From positions 1-8,945 of the forward strand of contig DATEQM010000253.1 in assembly GCA_035272605.1 (NCBI GenBank): a stretch of DNA of 8,945 bases, given 5' to 3'. Origin of the DNA: JOPF136 sp035272605 (GTDB lineage: Bacteria; Acidobacteriota; Terriglobia; Acidiferrales; UBA7541). The notes under the pieces were generated by a model that had not been told where the DNA came from, did not search any database, and saw only the letters and a program-made list of their open reading frames with translations. Shown here piece after piece: positions 1 to 7,799 of the stretch. Each line of letters starts with the position of its first letter. Within the stretch, counting starts at the first letter, position 1. The translations under genes were made by a program, and so were the position numbers.

Positions 1-1294
1 CACGGCGGTCTGCGCGGCCTCGGGATCGGAAGGCAGGCTTTCGCGAAGGTTTTCGAGCCACAGGCGCATGGAATTCAGCGGATTCTTCACCTCGTGCGCC
101 ACGCCCGCGGTCACCCGGGCCAGCGCGGACATGCGCTCGGAAACCTCCAGTTCCGAGTCCAGGCGGTCGAGCGAATCGAGGTCGCGCAGCGTGACCAGCG
201 CGCCCATTTGCGATCCGCCCTCGGCGATCTCCCGAACGCTCACCCGCACGCGCTGCGGCGCGCTCGCCGCGTGGAGCGCGACTTCGACGTCCGCGATGGC
301 ATGCAGCCGCCCGCCCGCCAGCCCCAGCGCCGCCCCCAGCGGCTGGCCGGCGGGAAAAACCTGCGCCGCGGTTTGTCCGATCAGCTCTTCCGGCTTGCGT
401 CCCAGGAATTTCTCCACCGCCGGGGTGGCCAGCACGGCCTGGCCGGTGGCGGAGAAGACCAGCAGGCCATCGTCCATGCCGGCCGTGAGCGCGCTCAGAT
501 TTTCCCGCAGCCCGCTGAAGATGGCGCGGACTCCGCGGAGTTGCTGGCCGATTTCGCTGATCTTCGTGCTCACCTGGCCCAGTTCGTCGCCCGAGCGCAG
601 CGGCTGGGAATCGAACTGGCCATGCGCGATGCGGTCGAGTTGCGCGGTGATCTTTTGGAGCGGGGCCAGGGTCATACTGCTGATCACTCCGGCGAGCAGC
701 GCGGAGACGAGCACGCCGAACAGGGCGAATTGCGTGGCGGAGCGCAGCATGGGCGATATCTCGCTGCGCAGCAGAGCCGAGTTCAGCCCCACGCGGATTT
801 CCCCGAACGGCCGGTCGCCCAGGTTGAAGGGCAGGGAGAATTCGTAGACGCGCGGAGGCCCGTAGAGGACGCGAAGCTGCTCCAGAAAATCGAATTGCGT
901 CAGCGTTTCCAGCCGCAGCCGCGGCAGGCGCAGGTGCCCGGCCAGCGCCGGATCGCTGGATACCAGCGCCACGCTCCCGCGGTCCACGATGGAGACTTCG
1001 TAAATCGTCGGGGAATAACCCACGGTCGCGGCCAGCGCCGCGGTCATCCCGGAATCTTTCTGGAGCACGTCGCGGACGTAGTTCTCCAGGTCCGCGTCGC
1101 TTTCGGAAGCAGGAGTCAGGCCGCGGGCCGCCGCGTCCTCCAGGGAGTGGTGCGCCACATCGAGAATGAGCAGGGCGACGTAGCGGGCGCGGTCGTCCAG
1201 ATGGCTGAAGGTCTGGTGCACCAGCGCCGCCACCGACACCACGGAGACCAGGGCCACCACGGTGAGCACGAGCAGCGCCGTGGTCAGCGTGAAC

Positions 1295-1317
<23 letters not shown>
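1..1317 (-). CDS. NtrB-type membrane sensor histidine kinase (3' end outside window)
   Basis: Reading the minus strand from the ATG at 1317 gives 439 residues with no stop before the window edge. Segments in order: TM helix about 9-33; periplasmic sensor region about 34-193 of no recognised family; second TM about 194-214; HAMP about 217-265; PAS-like domain about 270-385; then the dimerisation/phosphoacceptor region with the H-box HEVKNPLNSM, in which His408 is the predicted phosphorylation site. The catalytic ATPase domain must lie beyond position 1. The role, from the family, is to sense an envelope or periplasmic signal, autophosphorylate and pass phosphate to a response regulator. The partner is very likely the NtrC-type regulator encoded just upstream, whose 3' end this gene overlaps by 23 bp. 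The start is supported by AGGGG seven nt upstream. The signal cannot be told from sequence. Confidence 0.9.
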
Positions 1318-2698
<1,381 letters not shown>

Positions 2699-2709
2699 GG
2701 ACCGGTGCA

Positions 2710-2739
2710 AGCTTAGGCATGGGAGACGCCGGGTTGCAA
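2710..2739 (-). promoter_or_regulatory. Weak candidate promoter of the regulator-kinase operon
   Basis: On the minus strand TTGCAA (2739-2734) is followed after 18 nt by TAAGCT (2715-2710). These match the sigma70 consensus at 4/6 and 3/6. Transcription would begin near 2703, about five nt before the ATG at 2698, which would fit the absence of a Shine-Dalgarno (a near-leaderless mRNA). The match is weak and the start may instead be further upstream. Confidence 0.2.
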
Positions 2740-2817
2740 CGGTTCTCTTCGTTTGGCGGACCGCGCGCGGTGATATAGTCCCGCCGCTCGACAGACGCTT
2801 TGGCATGGGGAGCGCCG

Positions 2818-2895
2818 ATGAATCTGGAAGGCCGTGTTACGTTGGTGGCCGGAGTAGGTTCGGGCATTGGGCGGGCCATGAAATCGGCCGGCGCG
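2818..2895 (+). pseudogene. 5' remnant of a short-chain dehydrogenase/reductase (SDR) gene
   Basis: Translation from the ATG at 2818 starts MNLEGRVTLVAGVGSGIGRA. This closely follows the N-terminus of classical SDR enzymes: strand beta1, then the NAD(P)-binding TGxxxGIG motif, then the start of helix alpha-A. The Thr of TGxxxGIG is Ala here, while the three glycines are kept. After about 22-25 residues the similarity ends abruptly, and no continuation was found in the other forward frames of the next 200 bases. The start region looks intact: GGGGAG (2807-2812) lies five nt before the ATG, and a TATAGT element (2774-2779) could be a -10 box with only a poor -35 (TTTGGC, 2752-2757). The frame happens to stay open into the downstream envelope gene, so automated callers may wrongly extend that gene to 2800. 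The end coordinate is approximate. Most likely a gene truncated by deletion; a short translated peptide cannot be excluded. Confidence 0.5.
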
Positions 2896-2947
2896 GGCGG
2901 GGGGCCTGCGCCGGATTGCTATTGGCCCTCAGACATCCGGGCCAAAA

Positions 2948-2984
2948 ATTCTAGTTGGACCTTTGCGGCCTCGTTGACTAGAAT
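2948..2984. repeat. 8-bp perfect inverted repeat overlapping the candidate promoter
   Basis: ATTCTAGT (2948-2955) and its exact reverse complement ACTAGAAT (2977-2984) are separated by 21 nt. The right arm contains the TAGAAT proposed as the -10 box of the envelope gene, and the left arm touches the proposed -35. This placement suits a repressor operator; a weak RNA hairpin is the alternative. It lacks the GC stem and T-tract of a terminator. Confidence 0.5.
2955..2984 (+). promoter_or_regulatory. Candidate sigma70-type promoter of the OmpA-like envelope gene
   Basis: TTGGAC (2955-2960; 3/6 to TTGACA) and TAGAAT (2979-2984; 5/6 to TATAAT) are separated by 18 nt. Transcription would begin around 2991 and give a leader of about 150 nt before the ATG at 3142. 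Inference from motif matching only. Confidence 0.35.
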
Positions 2985-3025
2985 CTGGCGTGTATTGCGC
3001 GGGCCGGGGGGTGTGTCTTCCCAGA

Positions 3026-3088
3026 GGCCGCGGCCAGAGAGAATTTCGATCGGCGGAGACGGTCCGTTTGAGCGGGGGCCGCGGACCG
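3026..3088 (+). repeat. Dyads in the putative leader of the envelope gene
   Basis: Two symmetric elements lie between the candidate promoter and the start codon. GGCCGCGGCC (3026-3035) is a perfect 10-nt palindrome. CGGTCCG (3060-3066) pairs exactly with CGGACCG (3082-3088) across 15 nt, forming a 7-bp stem in RNA about 50 nt before the start codon. Neither is followed by a T-tract, so they are not terminators. In GC-rich DNA short palindromes are fairly common; a regulatory role is not established. Confidence 0.35.
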
Positions 3089-3127
3089 GATTCGTTACGG
3101 GGGATTGTGCACATTTGGAAAGTGTTC

Positions 3128-3136
3128 GGGAGGAGG
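3128..3136 (+). promoter_or_regulatory. Strong ribosome binding site of the OmpA-like gene
   Basis: GGGAGGAGG ends five nt before the ATG at 3142. It settles the start: the frame is open back to 2800, but this site and the signal peptide that begins at 3142 show that translation starts here. Confidence 0.85.
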
Positions 3137-3141
3137 ATGTC

Positions 3142-5295
3142 ATGAGACTGCTCGCACGCCCAGCGGCAGCGCTGACCTTGGGTTTACTGCTGGTGGTCCC
3201 CGTCTGGGCCGCAGCGGATGACGCGCCGAAAGCCGACCCGGCCGCGAAGAAGAATGCGGCAACAGCGAACGCGCCCGCCACGCCTTCCACCACGGATGGC
3301 GCCGCTGCGCCGGCCGCTCCTGCTGTCGCTGCCGCGGCACCGGCCGCTGCCAACGCGGACCCGGCGGCTCCTCCTCCTGCGGAAGCCGGATCGGGAAGTC
3401 CGGCGGTCACCCCCGTTCCGCCCACGGTCGGCGAGCGCGCCAGCACGTTCACATTGGAATCGGGCGAGACTCTGGGAAAGCACGCCGTGGGCTTCAGCGT
3501 AGGGGTCGACAAATTCTCGCGCGCGCCCGGCGATGTCGCCGTTCTGGATCTTGACCTGGACCTGGCCGTGGGGATCACGGACCGTATTTCCGCGTTCGTG
3601 GAGTTCACACCCTACAGCCACATCCACGCAGGACGCCCGACGGAACTCAGCCTGAACCCCACGCTTTCAGCCCTGAACTGCCCCCTGGTGGGCACCACGA
3701 TCTATCACTCGATCGGCTGCGGCCCGCAGGCCGCCGCCTACGTCGAGGATTATCCCTTCGCGAGCCACAACGGGGGAGGCGTGGGGACGTTCGAGTTCGG
3801 GTTCAAATTCAATCTGCTGTCCCAGAAGCGCTCCAGTCCCATTGCCCTGGCTCTGCGCACGGACTTCATCATCCCCACGGTGACTGGACTGAGCGACCTG
3901 CTGAGCAACGAGGTGCAGAACGGCGAGTTCAACTTTCAGGTGATGCTGGCGGCCAGCCGGCGGTGGGGCGGCACCATCGAAACTACCCTGAACCTGCCCG
4001 TGCTCATCACCATTGATCCGCGTTCGGGCGGCGTGGCGCTGCTGAACCAAGCCAAGCAGTTCAAGCCCGGTTTCGGCTTCACCGTCTTTCCGGACAAGCG
4101 CTTCCAGATCATCAGCGAGTACTCCGGGACGATTTTCTTCGGGAGCGCCACGCAGAACACCACGTTCGGCCCGCGCGATCCCATAGGCGCCGTGTACGGC
4201 GTGCGGCTGTATCCCTGGAGGAATATTGCCATCGATCTGGGGTACCGCTCGGAGTTCGGTCTGAACCAAGTGACGGACCGCAACGGCTTCGTAATCCGCG
4301 CGGCTACCACCCATATACCGTCGAAGAGGCTGCCGCCTCCGCTGACGCTGGAATGCGGCGTGGCCGTCGCCGATCCCTCAACGGTCGAGGCCACCACGGG
4401 CGCCCCGGTCAACATCACGGTGCGCGCTTCCGCGAGCGACAACGGAGCGGTCGCTTATAGCTACGACGTCTCCGGCGGGCGCATTGAAGGCAGTGGCTCG
4501 CAGGTCCGTTGGGATTATTCCGGGCTGGAGCCGGGAACGTATACGATCAGCCCGACGGCGAAGAGCGGGTCCCTCATTGCGGCCTGCCCGGCGGCCACCG
4601 TGAAGCTGACCGTGGCGCCGCCCGCGCCGCGGCTGGTCTGTTCGGCCAACCCCACCACACCGGTGTACGCCGGCGAGTATGTGGACGTGACTGCAACGGC
4701 CACCGACCCGAAGGGAAATGCGCTGCCCTATCCGGTCACCTATGAGTGGAAGTCCAGCGGCGGAACGGTGGAAGGTTCCGGAGCCAGCGTGCGCCTGAAC
4801 ACCACCGGGCTCGCTGCCGGGGATTACTCCGTGACGGCGCGCGCGGAAGGAAAAGGCGGCGCCGCGGACTGCAACGCTCCGGTGACAGTGAAGAACATCG
4901 AGCCGGCGCGCGAGATCGCGCGGTGCGTCTTCAAGAAATTCAGCGCCAGCGTGACGAACGCTTGCAAGAATCCGCCGCTCGACGGCGTGCCGCCGCGGTT
5001 CCAGCAGTTCCCGGGCGCCACTCTGGTGATTGAAGCGACGGCCGATCCCTCGGAAACCCACGAGGCTGCGTCCAAGGCCATGAAGTCGAAGGGCCAGGCG
5101 AAGCTGACGGCCGAACAACTGGCCAAGGACCGCGCCCAGAACGTGAAGAACGATCTGGTGAAGCGCCTGGGGCTGCCCGAATCCGCCATCGAGACGCACG
5201 CCTCGGTGGGGAAGAAGGGCGCGGGAGCAGCGAACGACACGATGACGATCACGCTCGTTCCCCAGGGCGCGAAGTACGAGCCGAAGAACCCGTAG
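3142..5295 (+). CDS. Exported OmpA-family envelope protein with beta-barrel-like region and two Ig-like repeats
   Basis: A 717-residue product. It opens with a signal peptide (MRLLARP, hydrophobic core, WAAA, cleavage near 23-25) and an Ala/Pro-rich linker to about 95. Residues about 98-385 contain many amphipathic aromatic-rich strands (GTFEFGFKFNL, IAIDLGYRSEFGLN) and look like an outer-membrane beta-barrel, with a Cys pair 180/193 in a likely loop. Two homologous Ig-like repeats follow (about 401-493 and 494-586), each bracketed by Cys (405/482, 500/577). The C-terminus (about 594-710) is OmpA-like: Asp635 in ATADPSE and Arg664 in LAKDRAQNV align with the peptidoglycan-binding Asp and Arg of OmpA. 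It probably anchors the outer membrane to the cell wall; a substrate or pore activity cannot be read. The next gene, 104 bp downstream on the same strand, also encodes an exported protein. The barrel call is inference from strand pattern; the signal peptide and OmpA-like end are firm. Confidence 0.85.
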   Translation: MRLLARPAAALTLGLLLVVPVWAAADDAPKADPAAKKNAATANAPATPSTTDGAAAPAAPAVAAAAPAAANADPAAPPPAEAGSGSPAVTPVPPTVGERASTFTLESGETLGKHAVGFSVGVDKFSRAPGDVAVLDLDLDLAVGITDRISAFVEFTPYSHIHAGRPTELSLNPTLSALNCPLVGTTIYHSIGCGPQAAAYVEDYPFASHNGGGVGTFEFGFKFNLLSQKRSSPIALALRTDFIIPTVTGLSDLLSNEVQNGEFNFQVMLAASRRWGGTIETTLNLPVLITIDPRSGGVALLNQAKQFKPGFGFTVFPDKRFQIISEYSGTIFFGSATQNTTFGPRDPIGAVYGVRLYPWRNIAIDLGYRSEFGLNQVTDRNGFVIRAATTHIPSKRLPPPLTLECGVAVADPSTVEATTGAPVNITVRASASDNGAVAYSYDVSGGRIEGSGSQVRWDYSGLEPGTYTISPTAKSGSLIAACPAATVKLTVAPPAPRLVCSANPTTPVYAGEYVDVTATATDPKGNALPYPVTYEWKSSGGTVEGSGASVRLNTTGLAAGDYSVTARAEGKGGAADCNAPVTVKNIEPAREIARCVFKKFSASVTNACKNPPLDGVPPRFQQFPGATLVIEATADPSETHEAASKAMKSKGQAKLTAEQLAKDRAQNVKNDLVKRLGLPESAIETHASVGKKGAGAANDTMTITLVPQGAKYEPKNP

Positions 5296-5399
5296 CGGCT
5301 GGCAAAATCTGCTGCGATCGGGGCGGGCTGCCCGCACCATGTGGGCGCGCCTGCCGCGCTCCGTTCCCGGAATCAACGCCACGGAATGAATACGCTGGT

Positions 5400-7454
5400 A
5401 TGACAAATTACGTCGAATTGCGCCGCGCGCTGTTTTCGCTGGTGGCGATGCTCACGGTGTGGCTGGCTGTGTCCGCGCGCGCGGAGGCGCAGGTGTGGCG
5501 GCCCATGGGCCCGCCGGGCGGCGACGTGATTTCGCTGGTATCGGCGCCCTCGCAGCCGGCGCGTCTGTACCTGGGAACGGTGGACGGGCACATCTTCTCT
5601 TCCGCGGACGAGGGGCGGAGCTGGGAATTGGTTGGCCGCCCCGGAACGCGCGCCGATCTGGTGGTGCAGTCGTTGGCGGTGGACCCGCGCGACGCGCGCG
5701 TGGTGTACGCGGCCGGCTGGACCCTGGACCCGGCTGCGGGCGGCGGAATTTTTCGGACCAGCGACGGCGGGCGCTCCTGGCAGAGCGCGGGACTCGCGGG
5801 GCACGCCGTGCGCGCCGTGGCGCTGGCGCCGTCGTCGCCGGACACGCTGGTGGCCGGAGCGCTCGACGGCGTGTACCGCTCGCGCGACGCGGGCGCAAGC
5901 TGGGAGCGCATATCGCCCCAGGCGGACGCGGACCTGCACGACCTCGATTCCGTGGCCGTGGATCCCCGCCGTTCCGAGGTGATCTACGCGGGCACCAGCC
6001 ACCTGCCCTGGAAGACCTCCGACGGCGGGCGCCACTGGTCTTCCATCCACGCGGGCATGATTGACGATTCCGACGTGATGAGCATCGTGGTGGATGGCGT
6101 GCATCCGGCGCGCGTTTACGCCAGCGCCTGCTCCGGCATTTATCGCAGCGAAAACGGCGGCGCCCAGTGGAAGAAAATCGGGGGGATTCCGAATACCGCG
6201 CGGCGCACGCACGTCATCCGGCAGGACCCGCGGCGGCCGCTCATCCTCTTTGCCGGAACCACGGAAGGCCTGTGGAAGTCCGCGGACGGCGGGGCTTCCT
6301 GGCGCCGCGTGACGCCCCCGGACTGGAGCATCAACGGCGTGGTGATCAGCGCGGCCATACCCGGCCGGCTGGTCCTGGGGACGCAGAAGCTGGGCGTGCT
6401 CGTGAGCGACGACGGCGGGCAGACCTTCCACGCCTCGAACGATGGATTCAACCACCGCCGCATCGTCTCTGTGGCGCTCGATTCCACCCGCCCCGCCCGC
6501 GTGCTCGCCGTCCTGGCCGACGCGCCGGAGCCGCTGCTGGCGACCGATGACGGCGGCCGCACCTGGAAGCCGCTCGGACCCGGACTGCGCATGGAGTCGC
6601 TGCGCGGCATCTACGCCTCGCCGGATGGCTGGTGGGCAGCGCCGGAGCGCGGCGGGCTCATGCGTTACGAGCCGGCGCGCGGCGCCTGGGTGCCGGCGGG
6701 AATGCTGGTGGGAGACATCCAGCCGCCCGTTGTGCCGTCGCAGCCGCTGCTCCAGCGGAAACAAACCCCGCGCCCGGCAGCGGTGAAACCACAGGCAGGG
6801 CCGCGGCCCCTCCGCGCCGTCGTGGACGATATGGCTTTTTCGTCGAACGCCTGGTATGCGGCCACCGAAGAAGCGCTGCTCGTGTCGCGCGATCGGGGGA
6901 GCACTTGGCGGGCCGTGCCCTTCGGCCTGCTCAGCCTGCCCACGCGAAGCGTGCGCGCCTCGCCCGATGGCCGGCGGCTGTGGGCCGTTTCGCTGCGCGG
7001 CATTGTCTATTCACTCGACGGAGGCAGCACCTGGGCGTGGCGCGACCTGCCCGTCGATGCCGGTGGGGCTCTCCACTTGGACGCTGCGGACGAATCCATC
7101 TTTTTCGCCATCGGGAATCGCGCCCTTTATTTCTCCTGGGATGCGGGCCGCACCTGGCGGGAGGCCGGCAACGGAATCCCACAGGTGCCCATCCAGCAGG
7201 TGGCCATTGTTGCCGGCACTGTGTTTGCCGCTGCGCAGAGCGGTGGCATCTACTATTCGCGGGACCGGGGAGCAAGTTGGGACCGGCTGGAAGGGAGTCT
7301 CGCGGAGGCCTTCTTTCCCGCAGTCGTGGCCAGCGCAAGCTCATCCACGGTCTTCGCGGCCTCCTCCACCGATGGCCTTTACGCCGTGGAATTTTCTGCT
7401 GCGGTTTCCGGCAGCGCTGTGCCCGCCTCGTCAGGTTCCGGCCACCCGCACTGA
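5400..7454 (+). CDS. Secreted Asp-box (BNR) repeat beta-propeller protein, sortilin/Ycf48-like
   Basis: A 684-residue product with a signal peptide (RRALFSLVAMLTVWLAVSARAEA, cleavage near 30). It carries twelve Asp-boxes of the S/T-x-D-x-G-x-T/S-W type at about 68, 120, 161, 206, 250, 294, 336, 381, 496, 538, 579 and 620, mostly 41-45 residues apart, as expected for propeller blades. A Pro-rich linker (about 442-470, VVPSQPLLQRKQTPRP...) separates eight blades from four. A degenerate blade around 402-433 (MRYEPARGAW) may add one to the first module. Asp-boxes are structural turns found in sialidases, sortilin/VPS10 and Ycf48-like proteins and do not by themselves show an enzyme activity; no sialidase catalytic set was recognised. 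Likely a periplasmic or extracellular binding scaffold. The Shine-Dalgarno is poor, and its ATG overlaps the stop of a five-codon ORF (5386-5403). It may share a transcript with the OmpA-like gene. Specific function unknown. Confidence 0.85.
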   Translation: MTNYVELRRALFSLVAMLTVWLAVSARAEAQVWRPMGPPGGDVISLVSAPSQPARLYLGTVDGHIFSSADEGRSWELVGRPGTRADLVVQSLAVDPRDARVVYAAGWTLDPAAGGGIFRTSDGGRSWQSAGLAGHAVRAVALAPSSPDTLVAGALDGVYRSRDAGASWERISPQADADLHDLDSVAVDPRRSEVIYAGTSHLPWKTSDGGRHWSSIHAGMIDDSDVMSIVVDGVHPARVYASACSGIYRSENGGAQWKKIGGIPNTARRTHVIRQDPRRPLILFAGTTEGLWKSADGGASWRRVTPPDWSINGVVISAAIPGRLVLGTQKLGVLVSDDGGQTFHASNDGFNHRRIVSVALDSTRPARVLAVLADAPEPLLATDDGGRTWKPLGPGLRMESLRGIYASPDGWWAAPERGGLMRYEPARGAWVPAGMLVGDIQPPVVPSQPLLQRKQTPRPAAVKPQAGPRPLRAVVDDMAFSSNAWYAATEEALLVSRDRGSTWRAVPFGLLSLPTRSVRASPDGRRLWAVSLRGIVYSLDGGSTWAWRDLPVDAGGALHLDAADESIFFAIGNRALYFSWDAGRTWREAGNGIPQVPIQQVAIVAGTVFAAAQSGGIYYSRDRGASWDRLEGSLAEAFFPAVVASASSSTVFAASSTDGLYAVEFSAAVSGSAVPASSGSGHPH

Positions 7455-7560
7455 ATCACCTGCAAGCCGTGAGAAATCGAGTCCGCGGAATTGGGTGAGA
7501 TGGGGGAAGGCGTAGGCCCAGGGGGTCCTGAGAAAGGAGGAGGGAGTGGGGTGGCCTCCG

Positions 7561-7573
7561 TCCCAAAGTGGGA
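7561..7573. promoter_or_regulatory. Dyad 1, candidate enhancer (activator) site
   Basis: TCCCA-AAG-TGGGA, a perfect 5-bp inverted repeat around 3 nt. Its centre at 7567 is about 199 bp upstream of the start predicted from the sigma54 promoter. It shares the pattern TCCCRNNNYGGGA with dyad 2. Distance and symmetry fit a binding site for a dimeric sigma54 activator, but no binding protein is shown. Confidence 0.4.
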
Positions 7574-7574
7574 T

Positions 7575-7604
7575 TTGCCGTCTCGTTTTTGTAACTTATA
7601 GAAT
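7575..7604 (+). promoter_or_regulatory. Alternative sigma70-type promoter candidate
   Basis: TTGCCG (7575-7580; 4/6) and TAGAAT (7599-7604; 5/6) lie 18 nt apart in a local AT-richer patch. If active it would provide sigma54-independent transcription of the downstream regulator with a leader of about 190 nt. The same -10 hexamer and spacer length occur in the candidate promoter at 2955-2984. Confidence 0.25.
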
Positions 7605-7650
7605 ATGCACGTGATAGGTGGCCCTGTCGCCCCCCTTGTTCTCTTTCTGC

Positions 7651-7663
7651 TCCCGGTACGGGA
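7651..7663. promoter_or_regulatory. Dyad 2, candidate enhancer (activator) site
   Basis: TCCCG-GTA-CGGGA, again 5-bp arms around 3 nt, centred at 7657, about 109 bp before the predicted sigma54 start and 90 bp from dyad 1. A second, looser symmetry overlaps it: ACGGG (7658-7662) with CCCGT (7679-7683) around the palindrome TTGTACAA (7668-7675). This is the typical distance range for sigma54 enhancer sites. Confidence 0.4.
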
Positions 7664-7739
7664 ATCGTTGTACAATTGCCCGTCACGCTAACTGGTTAAG
7701 ATGTATCGAATTCGGTGGTCTGCTGTCCCCCTCCGGATT

Positions 7740-7755
7740 TGGCACCCAGCCTGCA
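7740..7755 (+). promoter_or_regulatory. Sigma54 (RpoN) -24/-12 promoter
   Basis: TGGCACCCAGCCTGCA matches the sigma54 consensus TGGCACGNNNNTTGCW at all but two specified positions. The invariant GG (7741-7742) and GC (7753-7754) have the required 10 nt between them. The predicted start is near 7766, leaving a 34-nt leader before the ATG at 7800. It faces the downstream sigma54 activator gene, so that gene would itself need an enhancer-binding protein for transcription. Confidence 0.65.
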
Positions 7756-7786
7756 CCATGCCGGTATGGAGACCAAATCTGGCCTC

Positions 7787-7792
7787 GAGGAG
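7787..7792 (+). promoter_or_regulatory. Ribosome binding site of the second regulator gene
   Basis: GAGGAG ends seven nt before the ATG at 7800. It supports that start over nearby alternatives. Confidence 0.75.
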
Positions 7793-7799
7793 TGCAGCG

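Larger units (their letters stand above)
7455..7799. other. Regulatory intergenic region, no convincing gene
   Basis: This 345-bp gap is less GC-rich than its neighbours around 7580-7610 and 7660-7710. It holds two 13-bp dyads, a possible sigma70-type promoter, a sigma54 promoter and the ribosome site of the next gene, listed separately. A 17-nt purine tract (7530-7546) includes a Shine-Dalgarno-like GGAGGAGGG. Longer frames crossing the region have no family resemblance and overlap the regulatory signals. No rho-independent terminator was found after the Asp-box gene. Confidence 0.6.

Noticed and set aside
2986..3000. TGGCGTGTATTGCGC as a sigma54 promoter for the OmpA-like gene
   Set aside because: The TTGC is 8 nt from the GG; using the later GC restores 10 nt but loses the TT of the -12 element.
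2800..3141. N-terminal extension of the OmpA-like protein by 114 residues
   Set aside because: The frame is open from 2800, but the signal peptide and a strong GGGAGGAGG lie at 3128-3142, and the upstream part encodes an SDR-like fragment followed by low-complexity residues.
5300..5315. TGGCAAAATCTGCTGC as a sigma54 promoter for the Asp-box gene
   Set aside because: There are 11 nt between GG and GC (8 to the earlier GC), while sigma54 recognition needs 10.
5323..5335. GCGGGCTGCCCGC as a terminator after the OmpA-like gene
   Set aside because: The symmetry leaves almost no loop and no T-tract follows, so it does not look like a rho-independent terminator.
4378..6764. Long minus-strand frames opposite the OmpA-like and Asp-box genes (4378-5406, 5373-6764)
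   Set aside because: Composition is typical of antisense frames in GC-rich DNA, there are no recognisable motifs, and the plus-strand proteins have clear signal peptides and repeats.
7561..7590. Hairpin TCCCA/TGGGA plus downstream T-tract as a terminator of the Asp-box gene
   Set aside because: The stem is only 5 bp and the T run (7586-7590) starts 12 nt after it, so it does not fit an intrinsic terminator.
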